This document shows, in pieces, positions 49,841 to 58,462 of a stretch of DNA of 64,000 nucleotides. A program made the position numbers and the translations under genes. The stretch's first letter is position 1. The number at the start of each line of letters is the position of its first letter. The notes below the pieces were generated by a model. The model was given only the letters and a program-made list of their open reading frames with translations. It did no database searches and was not told where the DNA came from. The stretch spans positions 558,001 to 622,000 of the forward strand of contig CAWFAP010000007.1 in NCBI GenBank assembly GCA_963813975.1. The letters run 5' to 3'. This DNA comes from RYN-230 sp963813975 (GTDB lineage Bacteria > Actinomycetota > Actinomycetes > Streptosporangiales > Streptosporangiaceae).

Positions 49841-52123
49841 GTGGCCCCCGGTGAAAAGCTTGCGCAGGCTGGTGCGCGGCCTGGTCCCGCCCCGGCCAAG
49901 GTGGACGCCCGGGTGCTGCCTCCCGTGCCTGACCTGCTGGCCGCCGCGGTGGCCGGGATCGGCGGGGCCGAGCGGCCCGGGCAGGTCGAGATGGCCGAGG
50001 CGGTGGAGCGGTCCCTCCGGTCCGGTGAGCACCTCGCGGTCCAGGCGGGCACCGGGACCGGCAAGTCGCTGGCCTATCTGGTGCCGGCGGTCGCGCACGC
50101 GCTGGCCAGCGGCAGCGCCGTGGTGGTCGCGACCGCCACCATCGCCCTGCAGCGCCAGCTGATCGACCGGGACCTGCCGCGGCTGGCCGAGACGCTCAAG
50201 CCGATGCTGGGCCGGGAACCGGCCTTCGCCATCCTCAAGGGGCGTCGTAACTATCTCTGCCTGCACCGGCTGAAGTCGGGGGCGCCGGAGGATCCCCGCG
50301 ACGTGCTGTTCGACCGGGGCTCGACCTCTGCGGTGGGCCAGCAGGTCGAGCGGCTGCACGAGTGGGCGGCGGAGACCACCACCGGGGACCGGGACGAGAT
50401 GGTGCCCGGCGTGGAGGACCGGGCCTGGCGCCAGGTGTCGGTCAGCGCCCGGGAATGCCTCGGCGCTCAGCGCTGCCCATTCGGCCGCGAATGTTACGCG
50501 GAGCAGGCCCGTGTGACCGCGGGCAAGGCCAGCATCGTGGTCACGAACCACGCGCTGCTCGCGATCAACGCGCTGGAATCGTTCCCGGTCCTGCCCGAGC
50601 ACGACGTCGTCATCATCGACGAGGCGCACGACCTGGTGAACCGGGTCACCAGCGCCGCGAGCGGGGAACTGTCCGCGACCGGGGTGGACGCCGCGGCCCG
50701 GCGGGTCGGGCGGCTGCTGCCCGCGGACGCGGCGGGACGGCTCCGGGAGGCGGGGGAGGCCGCGGGCCGCGCTTTCACCGAGTCCCGGGACGGCCGCCTC
50801 GACTTCCTGGATCAGGACCTGGCCAGCGCCCTGGCCCTGGTGAGGGACGGCGCGGCCGGCTGCGCCACCGAGATCCGCTCGAGCGCCCGGCAGGCCGGCG
50901 AGGAAGAGCCCGCCGAGCAGCAGGCCGCGACCCGCTCGGCGCTGGCCGCCCTGGACGACCTCGTCGGCACGTCGGAACGGATCCTGGCCTCGTACGTCCC
51001 GGACCTGACCAGCCGGACTGACGTGGTCTGGATGGACCGGCCGATGGTCGAGGATCCGCGCCACCCCGCCACCCTCCGGGTCGCCCCGCTTCAGGTCGGC
51101 GCTCTGCTCGCCGAGCGGCTCTTCCGCCAGCAGACCGTAGTGCTGACCTCGGCCACGCTGGCCCTCGGCGGCTCGTTCGAGCCGCTGGCCCGGCAGTGGG
51201 GGCTGCCCCGGCCCGGCACCGAGCCGCCCGAGCCGGGGACGGCCAGCGCGGAAGCGGCCGGGCCGGGTAAAGCTGACCCGGCCGAGGCAGGCCCAGCCGA
51301 GGAGGGCCCAGCCGAGGAGCGCAGCGGGGAATCCGGCGCCGGGCACACTCCGGCTGTGGCGGCCGGCCCTGCGGACGCCGGGGCGGCCGAGGCCGCCCCG
51401 CCGGCCCATGGTCCTCAGGAGGCGCGGCGGGAGGAGGCGCGGCACGGGCTGGCCTGGTCCGGGCTGGACGTGGGCTCCCCCTTCGACCATCCCCGCCGCG
51501 GCATCCTGTACGTCGCGCGGCACCTGCCCCCGCCGGGCCGGGACGGCCTCCCGCCGGCCTACCTGACCGAGCTGAGCGAGCTGATCACCGCGTCGGGCGG
51601 CCGCACGCTCGGCCTGTTCTCATCCATGCGGGCGGCCCGGCAGGCCGCGCTCGAACTCCGCGGCACGCTCAGCGTGCCGCTGTTCTGCCAGGGAGACGAC
51701 TCCACCGGCCAGCTCGTCCGGCAGTTCGCCGAGGACGAGACGAGCTGCCTGTTCGGCACCCTGTCCCTGTGGCAGGGCGTCGATGTGCCGGGACCCGCGC
51801 TCCAGCTGGTGGTCATCGACCGGATCCCGTTCCCGCGCCCGGATGACCCGCTGGCCTCGGCCCGGCAGCGGGTGGTGGCGGCCCGCGGCGGCAACGGCTT
51901 CATGGCCATCGCCGTCTCCCACGCCGCGCTGCTGCTGGCCCAGGGCGCGGGAAGGCTGCTGCGCACCATGGACGACCGGGGCATGGTGGCGATCCTCGAT
52001 CCGCGGCTGGCCACGGCGCGGTACGGCGGCTTCCTGCGCGCGTCGCTGCCGCCGTTCTGGGCCACGACCGACCCGGCGGTCGCCCGGGACGCGCTGCGCC
52101 GCCTGGCCGCCCAGAACTCCTGA
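49841..52123 (+). CDS. dinG: DinG-like ATP-dependent DNA helicase
   Basis: 760 residues from the GTG at 49841; the frame is open to a GTG at 49607, but the extra 78 residues are low-complexity. An XPD-family superfamily 2 helicase: Walker A AGTGTGKSLAYL, four cysteines for the iron-sulfur cluster (NYLCLHR, RECLGAQRCPFGRECY), DEAH box VVIIDEAHDLVN, motif VVLTSATLALGG, and C-terminal GTLSLWQGVDVPG and GAGRLLRT. A Pro/Ala/Glu-rich insert of about 85 residues splits the C-terminal half. It likely unwinds damaged or RNA-containing DNA. Confidence 0.93.
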   Translation: MAPGEKLAQAGARPGPAPAKVDARVLPPVPDLLAAAVAGIGGAERPGQVEMAEAVERSLRSGEHLAVQAGTGTGKSLAYLVPAVAHALASGSAVVVATATIALQRQLIDRDLPRLAETLKPMLGREPAFAILKGRRNYLCLHRLKSGAPEDPRDVLFDRGSTSAVGQQVERLHEWAAETTTGDRDEMVPGVEDRAWRQVSVSARECLGAQRCPFGRECYAEQARVTAGKASIVVTNHALLAINALESFPVLPEHDVVIIDEAHDLVNRVTSAASGELSATGVDAAARRVGRLLPADAAGRLREAGEAAGRAFTESRDGRLDFLDQDLASALALVRDGAAGCATEIRSSARQAGEEEPAEQQAATRSALAALDDLVGTSERILASYVPDLTSRTDVVWMDRPMVEDPRHPATLRVAPLQVGALLAERLFRQQTVVLTSATLALGGSFEPLARQWGLPRPGTEPPEPGTASAEAAGPGKADPAEAGPAEEGPAEERSGESGAGHTPAVAAGPADAGAAEAAPPAHGPQEARREEARHGLAWSGLDVGSPFDHPRRGILYVARHLPPPGRDGLPPAYLTELSELITASGGRTLGLFSSMRAARQAALELRGTLSVPLFCQGDDSTGQLVRQFAEDETSCLFGTLSLWQGVDVPGPALQLVVIDRIPFPRPDDPLASARQRVVAARGGNGFMAIAVSHAALLLAQGAGRLLRTMDDRGMVAILDPRLATARYGGFLRASLPPFWATTDPAVARDALRRLAAQNS

Positions 52124-52159
52124 CGCCGCGACCGGCCCGCAGAACTACCCGGCCTGGGG

Positions 52160-52196
52160 CCGCAACCCTGGCCGACCACCGCAACCCTGGCGACCA
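52160..52196 (+). repeat. Short tandem repeat
   Basis: CCGCAACCCTGGCCGACCA at 52160-52178 is followed by an 18 bp copy lacking one C. It lies between the helicase gene and the TIR gene. Confidence 0.7.
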
Positions 52197-52339
52197 CTGC
52201 GATGACGGGTCCCGGTGCGGCCCTGAGCCCCAGCGCCTTCACCATGAACGGGATGCCCTGTAGCCTGTAGAAATCCCCGTGTCACTCTTGGTTACAAAAG
52301 GGGCATAACGGGAGGCTGGGGCACGGTACCGGGGGGAAC

Positions 52340-55219
52340 GTGGCGGCAGGCGAGGACCGGGGCTACGACGCCTTCATTTCCTACAGCCACCGGCTCGACG
52401 CCGCGATCACCGCGCGGCTCCAGTCCGAGCTGGAGCACTTCGCCAAGCCCTGGTACCAGATGCGGGCCCTGCACGTGTTCCGGGACCAGACCAGCCTGGC
52501 CGCCTCACCGCACCTGTGGACCACGATCGAGGAGGCGCTGTCCGACTCCGGCTGGCTGATCCTGATGGCCTCCCCGGAGTCGGCGCAGTCCAGCTGGGTG
52601 GCCCGGGAGATTTCCTGGTGGCGGGCGCACCGGCCGATGAACCACCTGCTCGTCGCGGTCACCCAGGGCGAGGTGGCCTGGGACGAGCGCGCGGGCGACC
52701 TGGACTGGGGGGCCACCACCGCGCTGTCCAAAGAGGCGCTTGGCCACGGGTTCACCGAGGAGCCGCGCTGGGTGGACCTGCGCTGGGCCCGGGACCAGGA
52801 AGACAGCCTCCGGTCCGGTGACCCGCGCCTGCAGGACGCGGTGGCCGACCTGGCCGCGGCGATCCGGCACGTGCCCAAGGACACCCTCATCGGGGAGCAC
52901 ATCCAGCACCACCGCCGGACCCTGCAGGCGGCCATCGCGGTCGCGGCGGCCCTGGTGGTCCTGCTGGCCTTCTCGCTAGCCGCGGCGTTCATCGCCAAGG
53001 GCCAGCGGGACCGGGCCGACCAGGAGAACATCGTGGCCACTGCGGGCCTGCTGGCCTCCACCGCTGTCTCACTGACGAGGTCGCATCCTGACCTCGCGCA
53101 ACTGTTCGCGGTCCGGGCCTACCGGCTGGACCCCGGCAGCCCGCAGACCCGCGCGGCCCTGTTCGCCACGGTGCAGGCCGACCCGCAGGTGCGGCGTTTT
53201 CTCCAGGCCCCCGGGCCAGTCTCGGCGCTCGCCGTGGCACCGGGCGGCCACATGGTGGTGGCGGGAACCAGGAACGGATGGGTGCGCGGCTGGAACCTGT
53301 CCACCTTCACGCCGGTCAGCTACGGCCGGATGACCGGGCCGGTCACCGGCCTGGCGGTCAGCGCGGACGGCAGCACCGTGGCCGCGACGACCGGGCCGGC
53401 CGCCCGGACGTGGGTGCACGACCGCGCGGTCGCATCCCGCGCCGCACCGCCGGGGACCCGGTTCACTGCGGCCGGGGTGTCCCCGTCCGGCACCGTGGCC
53501 GCGTTCGCCGCCTTCCCCGAGCTCGACCTGCTGAGCACGACGGCCCGGTCCTGGCGCCAGACCGAGCTGGACGGGTTCGGCACCTGGCACCGGGGCCGCC
53601 CGCCGCTGGTCACGAACCTCGCCGTACCCAGCGACACCGAGCTGGTCGCGCTCGACGGCCGGTACGGGTCGTGGCAGCGGCTCGCCCTGCCCGGCCTGAC
53701 CCCGGCCGGCTCGGCCCGGAACACGTTCGGGCTGTCCCGGTATCCCGCCTACACCTACGCGCTGTCGCCCGCCGGCACGCTGTTCACCCACAGCTACGTG
53801 GCCGCTGGGACGAGTCTGCGCGTGCTGAGCACCCGGCGGCCCGGTTCGGTGGGCCACGCCCGGCCCGGCGGCCGCCTGGCCCTGGCCCTGGCCATCAGCC
53901 AGGACGGCCAGTGGATCGCGTCCGAGGACGCCAGCGGCATCCACGTGTCCCGTGTCTCCAGCCCCACCCGGCCAGCCACCCCGCCGCGGTCCTACCCGGG
54001 CGCCGAACCCATCTTCAGCACCTCCCTGGCCTTCGTCGGGGGCAGCAGCACCCGGCTGATCTCGGCCTCGGGAAACCAGCTCACGCTGTGGGACCTCCGG
54101 CAGTACTCACGCATCGGCCAGGCGGCCCGGATCCCCATGTCCTCGAAGTGCGGCCGGGTCTGCCCCGGTCCCCGGCTGGCCATCCAGCCCGGGGGCCAGG
54201 CCGCCGCGCTGACCGACAGCAACGGGAACCAGCTGCTGCGGGCGGGCCTCGGCCCGTCGTTCGGGACGGTCACCAAACTCGCCACGGGCGGGACCGGGGA
54301 ACTGGGGCTGCCGCTGTGGAGCCGGGCCGGGAACCGGCTCTACGTCTTCGGCCGCAGGGTGTCGGTTGTTTCCGCCGGGGGGAAGGGACGTGCGGTCATG
54401 GTCAGCAAGGACCCCGATCCGCCTCAGGCCCTGGCGCTCTCCGCGGACGGGCGCCGCCTGTTCGCGGTCGATGCGGCCGGGACGATCCGGATCGGCGCGG
54501 TGCCGCCCGGCGCGGCCACACTGCCCGGCGCGGCCAGCCCCTCCGCCGGGGCCAGCCGGTCCGGCGGGTCCGCGGTCCCCGGGCCGCCCGGTATCCGGCC
54601 GAACGCCGGGCTGTACCAGCGCCAGGCCGCGGTCAGCCCGTCCGGGACCCGGGCGGCGGTTATCGACCAGTCCAACCAGGAGGTCTACGTCATCAACCTC
54701 ACGACCAGCCGGATCTGGCGGGTCCCGGGGGTCAGGGCTTTCGAGCTGGCCTACTCGGGGTCGCGCCTGATCCTCCAGCGGGAGAACGGCAACATCGACC
54801 TGCGCAACGCCGACGGCACGCGCGTGATCCGCTCGGTCCAGGGCGGGACGCCGTGGAATTACGGCAACATCGCGGCCGGCCCTGGCCCCGCGGGCCAGAT
54901 CCTGGTGGCCGGGGAGCGGGCCGACGGCCGCGGCATCCTCGCCGACCTGGGATCCGGATACCTGCTGGGGGCCTTCCCCATCGTCAAGGCCTCGCCGTAC
55001 CAGCAGACCACGATGGCGTTCACCCCCGGCGGGCGCAGCCTGGTCACGGTGACCGAAGGCAACAGCCGCTCCAGCGAAGGCGTGCTCACCCAGCTCAGCC
55101 TGGTGCCGGCCCAGTGGATCAGGGTCGCCTGCATGACCTCGGGGCACAACCTGACGCCCGCGGACTGGCGCCGCTACATCTCGGCTACCCCGCCCTCCCA
55201 GCTGGGGTGTGGCCGGTGA
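52340..55219 (+). CDS. TIR domain protein with membrane helix and WD40-like propeller
   Basis: 959 residues from a GTG after a GGGGG box. The TIR domain (about 8-150) opens with YDAFISYSHRLD and has FRDQTSL and SSWVAREISWW, where E90 is at the position of the catalytic glutamate of NAD-consuming TIR enzymes. One membrane helix (about 197-221) follows a basic segment. The rest, about 280-950, is a repeat-rich beta structure with propeller signatures (VSALAVAPGGHMVVAGTRNGWVRGW, LTLWDLRQYS, ALALSADGRRLFAVDAAGTIRIG). So the TIR is cytoplasmic and the propeller likely outside. It is coupled to the SLOG-SLATT gene by a GTGA overlap. Confidence 0.88.
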   Translation: MAAGEDRGYDAFISYSHRLDAAITARLQSELEHFAKPWYQMRALHVFRDQTSLAASPHLWTTIEEALSDSGWLILMASPESAQSSWVAREISWWRAHRPMNHLLVAVTQGEVAWDERAGDLDWGATTALSKEALGHGFTEEPRWVDLRWARDQEDSLRSGDPRLQDAVADLAAAIRHVPKDTLIGEHIQHHRRTLQAAIAVAAALVVLLAFSLAAAFIAKGQRDRADQENIVATAGLLASTAVSLTRSHPDLAQLFAVRAYRLDPGSPQTRAALFATVQADPQVRRFLQAPGPVSALAVAPGGHMVVAGTRNGWVRGWNLSTFTPVSYGRMTGPVTGLAVSADGSTVAATTGPAARTWVHDRAVASRAAPPGTRFTAAGVSPSGTVAAFAAFPELDLLSTTARSWRQTELDGFGTWHRGRPPLVTNLAVPSDTELVALDGRYGSWQRLALPGLTPAGSARNTFGLSRYPAYTYALSPAGTLFTHSYVAAGTSLRVLSTRRPGSVGHARPGGRLALALAISQDGQWIASEDASGIHVSRVSSPTRPATPPRSYPGAEPIFSTSLAFVGGSSTRLISASGNQLTLWDLRQYSRIGQAARIPMSSKCGRVCPGPRLAIQPGGQAAALTDSNGNQLLRAGLGPSFGTVTKLATGGTGELGLPLWSRAGNRLYVFGRRVSVVSAGGKGRAVMVSKDPDPPQALALSADGRRLFAVDAAGTIRIGAVPPGAATLPGAASPSAGASRSGGSAVPGPPGIRPNAGLYQRQAAVSPSGTRAAVIDQSNQEVYVINLTTSRIWRVPGVRAFELAYSGSRLILQRENGNIDLRNADGTRVIRSVQGGTPWNYGNIAAGPGPAGQILVAGERADGRGILADLGSGYLLGAFPIVKASPYQQTTMAFTPGGRSLVTVTEGNSRSSEGVLTQLSLVPAQWIRVACMTSGHNLTPADWRRYISATPPSQLGCGR

Positions 55220-57534
55220 CCCGCCAGCTCCCCGGGGCCGGGCGGCCCGGCGCCACCGGGCCGGTGGGCGGCGGGCCGGGACACGCCGGTCCGGATGAGA
55301 CGAAATGGCCCCCTGAGGGCGAGGGTCAGCTGCCGTTCACGCTGCGTATCGGGGTGACCGGGCACCGCCAGCTCACCGACCCGGCCGCGCTGGTCCCGGC
55401 CATCCGGGACGCGATCCAGGGCGTCATCGAACGGTTCCTGGGCCCCGGCGCCGAGCCCGCCCTGCTGGTCATCTCCGCTCTGGCCGAGGGAGCCGACCGC
55501 CTGGTGGCGGGGGAGGTGCTGGCCGGGCCGGACGCCACGCTGGAGGCCGTGCTGCCGCTCCCGCCCGGGGAGTACGTGGACGACTTCACCGGGGACGCCT
55601 CGAAAGCCGAGTTCCACCGGCTGCTCGGGCAGGCCGCCACGGTCTGGCAGGCCAGGCCGGGGGGCAGCCGCGACGAGGCTTACGAGCGGGCCGGCCGCCA
55701 CGTGGTGGACCGCGCCGACGTGCTCATCGCGCTGTGGGACGGGGAGCCGCCCCGCGGCCGCGGCGGCACCGCGACGGTCGTGGCATTCGCCCGCGAGCAG
55801 GGCGTGCCGGTGGCATGGGTGCCCACCTCCGGAACGGGCCGCCCGGTCTACTGGTACGACCATGAGCGGGCCGCGCGCGTGGAGGAGGCCGCACGGGATT
55901 TCCGCCAGTACAACGCGGCCACGATCCCGGAGTTCACCGCCCGGGCTCACACGGAACGGGGCCGGCTGGAGCCTGCCGCGGACGATCCGCTCGTCCCGGC
56001 CTGCGCGAGCGTGGCCGGCTGGATCGTCCCGTACTTCGTCCGGGCTGACGTCCTGGCCACCCGCCTGGAGCGGGTGTTCCGGCTGACGAACTGGACCATG
56101 TTCCTGGCCGCCGCGGCCGCGGTCGTCGTCGTCGCGGTGCAGGTCACCGTCTGGCCCGAACTGAACTGGATCGCCGCCGCCGAGGTGGTCCTGCTCCTGC
56201 TGCTGGTCGCCGCCCCGCTGGTCAGCCGGCGGCTGCGGGTCCTGGACCGGTGGATCTCCTACCGCTTCCTGGCCGAGCGGCTGCGGTCCATCTACTTCCT
56301 GGCCCTGGCCGGGGCGGGGGACCGGACCGCGCGGGGAGACCAGCGCGAGCGGGGCGCGTACCTGTCCGACCCCACGGAGGTGTGGATCCAGCGGGCGCTG
56401 GAGGAGATCATGGCCCGCCGCCCGGACGTGCGTCTCGGCCCCGCCGATGTCGCACCGCTGCGTGACTACCTCAGCCAGCGCTGGATCGGGGCACAGATCC
56501 GGTACCACGAGAACACCGCCCGGCGGCAGGGGGCCTGGGACTCCCGGCTGTTCGCCGCCACCGGCGTGCTGTTCCTGATCACCGCGATAGCCGCGTTCCT
56601 GCACTTGCTGGGCTGGGGGGAGCACCACGGCGACCCGTCCAGGCTCGGCCTGCTGCTGATCGTCCTGTCCATCTGCGTGCCAGCCATCGGCGCCGCGGTG
56701 CACGGGATCAGGACCCAGTCCGAGTTCCGCCGTCACTGCCAGCGCTACGAGCGCATGGCCGGGCTGCTGCGCCAGCTGGACGCCGACATGAGCCGGGCGG
56801 AGTCGATCACGGTGATCCACGAGATCGCGGCGGACGCCGAGCAGCTGATGCGCGCGGAGAACAGCGACTGGTTCGGGGTCATGCGCTTCCACGACGTAGA
56901 GCTGATCACGTCAGCCGGCGGCCGGGGACCCGGACCTGGTGCGGTCTCCTCACGCTGCGCGGCCTCGATCTTGCCTCGCAGCGTGTCCAGGTCGTGGGCG
57001 GCGATGACGTGCACCCACGAGCCGCGGCGGGTGACCGCAACCCAGGCCGCGCCCGGGGGAACCCGCTCGATCTCCCAGGCAGACCCGAAATCCCGCAGTA
57101 CGGCGCGGAGCTTGGTTCTGCCGTCGCTGTCCTCCTGGGCGCAGCCGTCTGGGGCCGCGCCCCCATCACCGGGGATCCACCGGCTGTCTCCGGCCATTCC
57201 GCCGCTGCTTTCCACCGGTCCTAAGCTGACCCGGCCCGCATCCTCTGCCATGCCGCAAGCGTACGAGCCAGACAGAGCTATGCCAAGCTATGCTGACGAA
57301 TGTGCAGGTCGGCGGTGCATTAGCGTCGTGGTGTGGGTGATCAGCCGGTTATCGACCCGACCGGGCCCCGGCTCGTCTACGTCCAGGTGGCTGACCACAT
57401 CGAGGGGCGGATCCGCTCCGGTGACCTGCCCCTGGGATCCCGGTTGTCAGCAGAACGTGACCTGGCTACCGAGTATGGCGTGGCCTACGACACGATCCGC
57501 CGGGCCACGGCGCTGTTGCGCGAACGCGGGCTGA
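55216..57534 (+). CDS. SLOG-like domain fused to SLATT-type transmembrane effector
   Basis: The frame from GTG 55216 runs 772 codons, but recognisable protein ends near residue 569 (about 56920). Residues 40-240 form a SLOG-like Rossmannoid: LRIGVTGHRQLTD, ISALAEGADRLVAGEVL, LEAVLPLPPGEYVDDF, DVLIALWDGEPPRGRGGTA. These resemble nucleotide-ligand sensors. Four hydrophobic segments follow at about 295-314, 320-342, 445-467 and 477-498, flanked by helical RYHENTARRQGAWDSRLFAAT and CQRYERMAGLLRQLDADM, the pattern of SLATT 2TM effectors. The last 200 codons are antisense to another gene, so the natural stop seems lost or frameshifted. Confidence 0.82.
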   Translation: MTRQLPGAGRPGATGPVGGGPGHAGPDETKWPPEGEGQLPFTLRIGVTGHRQLTDPAALVPAIRDAIQGVIERFLGPGAEPALLVISALAEGADRLVAGEVLAGPDATLEAVLPLPPGEYVDDFTGDASKAEFHRLLGQAATVWQARPGGSRDEAYERAGRHVVDRADVLIALWDGEPPRGRGGTATVVAFAREQGVPVAWVPTSGTGRPVYWYDHERAARVEEAARDFRQYNAATIPEFTARAHTERGRLEPAADDPLVPACASVAGWIVPYFVRADVLATRLERVFRLTNWTMFLAAAAAVVVVAVQVTVWPELNWIAAAEVVLLLLLVAAPLVSRRLRVLDRWISYRFLAERLRSIYFLALAGAGDRTARGDQRERGAYLSDPTEVWIQRALEEIMARRPDVRLGPADVAPLRDYLSQRWIGAQIRYHENTARRQGAWDSRLFAATGVLFLITAIAAFLHLLGWGEHHGDPSRLGLLLIVLSICVPAIGAAVHGIRTQSEFRRHCQRYERMAGLLRQLDADMSRAESITVIHEIAADAEQLMRAENSDWFGVMRFHDVELITSAGGRGPGPGAVSSRCAASILPRSVSRSWAAMTCTHEPRRVTATQAAPGGTRSISQADPKSRSTARSLVLPSLSSWAQPSGAAPPSPGIHRLSPAIPPLLSTGPKLTRPASSAMPQAYEPDRAMPSYADECAGRRCISVVVWVISRLSTRPGPGSSTSRWLTTSRGGSAPVTCPWDPGCQQNVTWLPSMAWPTTRSAGPRRCCANAG
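56745..57251 (-). CDS. Small hypothetical protein, 3' half overlapping the SLATT gene
   Basis: The frame is 168 codons. Only the first about 105 look like protein: DGRTKLRAVLRDFGSAWEIERVPPGAAWVAVTRRGSWVHVIAAHDLDTLRGKIEAAQRE, a compact alpha/beta pattern familiar from small actinomycete proteins encoded next to short GntR regulators. The remaining residues are Ser-rich and antisense to the conserved end of the SLATT domain. It is divergent from the GntR gene at 57333. Function unknown. Confidence 0.65.
   Translation of the reverse strand: MAEDAGRVSLGPVESSGGMAGDSRWIPGDGGAAPDGCAQEDSDGRTKLRAVLRDFGSAWEIERVPPGAAWVAVTRRGSWVHVIAAHDLDTLRGKIEAAQREETAPGPGPRPPADVISSTSWKRMTPNQSLFSARISCSASAAISWITVIDSARLMSASSWRSSPAMRS
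57277..57294. promoter_or_regulatory. AGCTATGC direct repeat before the second GntR gene
   Basis: AGCTATGC occurs at 57277-57284 and 57287-57294, a 10 bp period that places both on one DNA face. The same octamer lies at the methyltransferase start (3618-3625) next to the other short GntR gene. It is in the gap between the divergent small gene and GntR gene. Confidence 0.5.
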
Positions 57535-57593
57535 TCGAGACCGTGCACGGCCGGGGCACGTTCGTGGTGGCGGTGCCCCGGGACGGGGACTAG
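57333..57593 (+). CDS. Short GntR family regulator (DNA-binding domain only)
   Basis: 86 residues from a GTG. Winged helix only: RLVYVQVADHIEGRIRSGDLPLGSRLSAERDLATEYGVAYDTIRRATALLRERGLIETVHGRGTFV. Same build as the protein at 3309-3551. It overlaps the tail of the open SLOG-SLATT frame by 202 bases, which supports that tail being non-coding. It is divergent from the small gene at 57251. Confidence 0.9.
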   Translation: MGDQPVIDPTGPRLVYVQVADHIEGRIRSGDLPLGSRLSAERDLATEYGVAYDTIRRATALLRERGLIETVHGRGTFVVAVPRDGD

Positions 57594-57736
57594 GAAGCCA
57601 GGAGTACCGGATGCGTGGCTGGCCAGCCGTCTGGTCTGGCCGACGCCCCTGGGCCGGCCAGACCAGATTCGGCTTGCTCTGGACTGGGCTTGATCATGCG
57701 CGAGCAGCGGCGGCCAGCTAGCGGGCGAAACCCTGG

Positions 57737-58282
57737 CTAGCTGGCCGGGACCGGGGCCGGGGTAGCCGTTGCGGAGGGCACGGGAACGGGCGTGGGGGCC
57801 GCCGGCGGCACCGGCGCCGGAGTGCGAGTCCCGGTTGCGGACGGCACTGGTACCGGGGTGCTGGCGCCCGGCGGCACCGGGGCGGGCGTGCGGCTGGGCC
57901 GGGCCGCCGGCGGGCTCGGCACCGGAGACGGCGCGCAGCCGGGCCGCCACCCCGGCGTGCTCGGTACCGGAGACGGGTATGCCGCCGCCGGGGCCGCGGA
58001 GGGTGCCGGCGGCGGCCCGGCAGGCGAGGGGGCCGGCGCCCCGCTGGGCCCGGGGGCAGGTGCGGCTGCCCCGGACGGGACCGGGGTGGGTGTCGCGCAG
58101 CCCCCGTGGGCCGTCGCCCGGCTCACGTTCCTGACGGCAGCGTGCGAGACAGCGGAGTCGAGCCCGGCCGCGGCCGGGTGGGCGTCGCCCCCGGACCCCA
58201 CGGCCAGGGCCACGCCGCCGGCCAGCAGGGCGGCGGCGGGCAGTCCCAGCCAGGCCATTGCGCGCGGGCCAGGTGTCCTCAT
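57737..58282 (-). CDS. Exported Pro-rich repeat protein
   Basis: 181 residues from the ATG of MRTPGPRA with GGAGG upstream. A signal or anchor helix (about 9-28, AWLGLPAAALLAGGVALAVG) precedes a tail almost wholly of Pro, Ala, Val, Ser and Thr, with recurring PAPVPPAAPTPVPVPSAT units. Such tails act as cell wall-spanning stalks. It is divergent from the ECF sigma gene at 58463, whose partner protein has a similar Pro-rich end. No catalytic domain. Confidence 0.75.
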   Translation of the reverse strand: MRTPGPRAMAWLGLPAAALLAGGVALAVGSGGDAHPAAAGLDSAVSHAAVRNVSRATAHGGCATPTPVPSGAAAPAPGPSGAPAPSPAGPPPAPSAAPAAAYPSPVPSTPGWRPGCAPSPVPSPPAARPSRTPAPVPPGASTPVPVPSATGTRTPAPVPPAAPTPVPVPSATATPAPVPAS

Positions 58283-58462
58283 GCTGACCTCCAGTTCAGG
58301 CCGGCGGGATGGCCGGCGGTCGCCGTAGGTACCTGCGGGCGGCGTATCCGGTTGCACGATCACCGGGTGAGATATGCGACGTCCGGAGCCGGCCGGGCCA
58401 GGCCCGGACTGGCCTATGGTGAGCGGACATGATCGGGCCGGGCAGGCGACCAAGGAGGCTCG

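Noticed and set aside
49502..51523. 673-codon leftward frame opposite the helicase
   Set aside because: Overlaps the sigma factor end and the helicase; no recognisable domain.
53278..55215. Upstream extension of the SLOG-SLATT frame
   Set aside because: Frame is open across the TIR-propeller gene but is its shadow; the GTG at 55216 with the GTGA overlap is the sensible start.
55174..56892. 572-codon leftward frame opposite the SLOG-SLATT gene
   Set aside because: Shadow of the conserved SLOG and membrane helices; no motif of its own.
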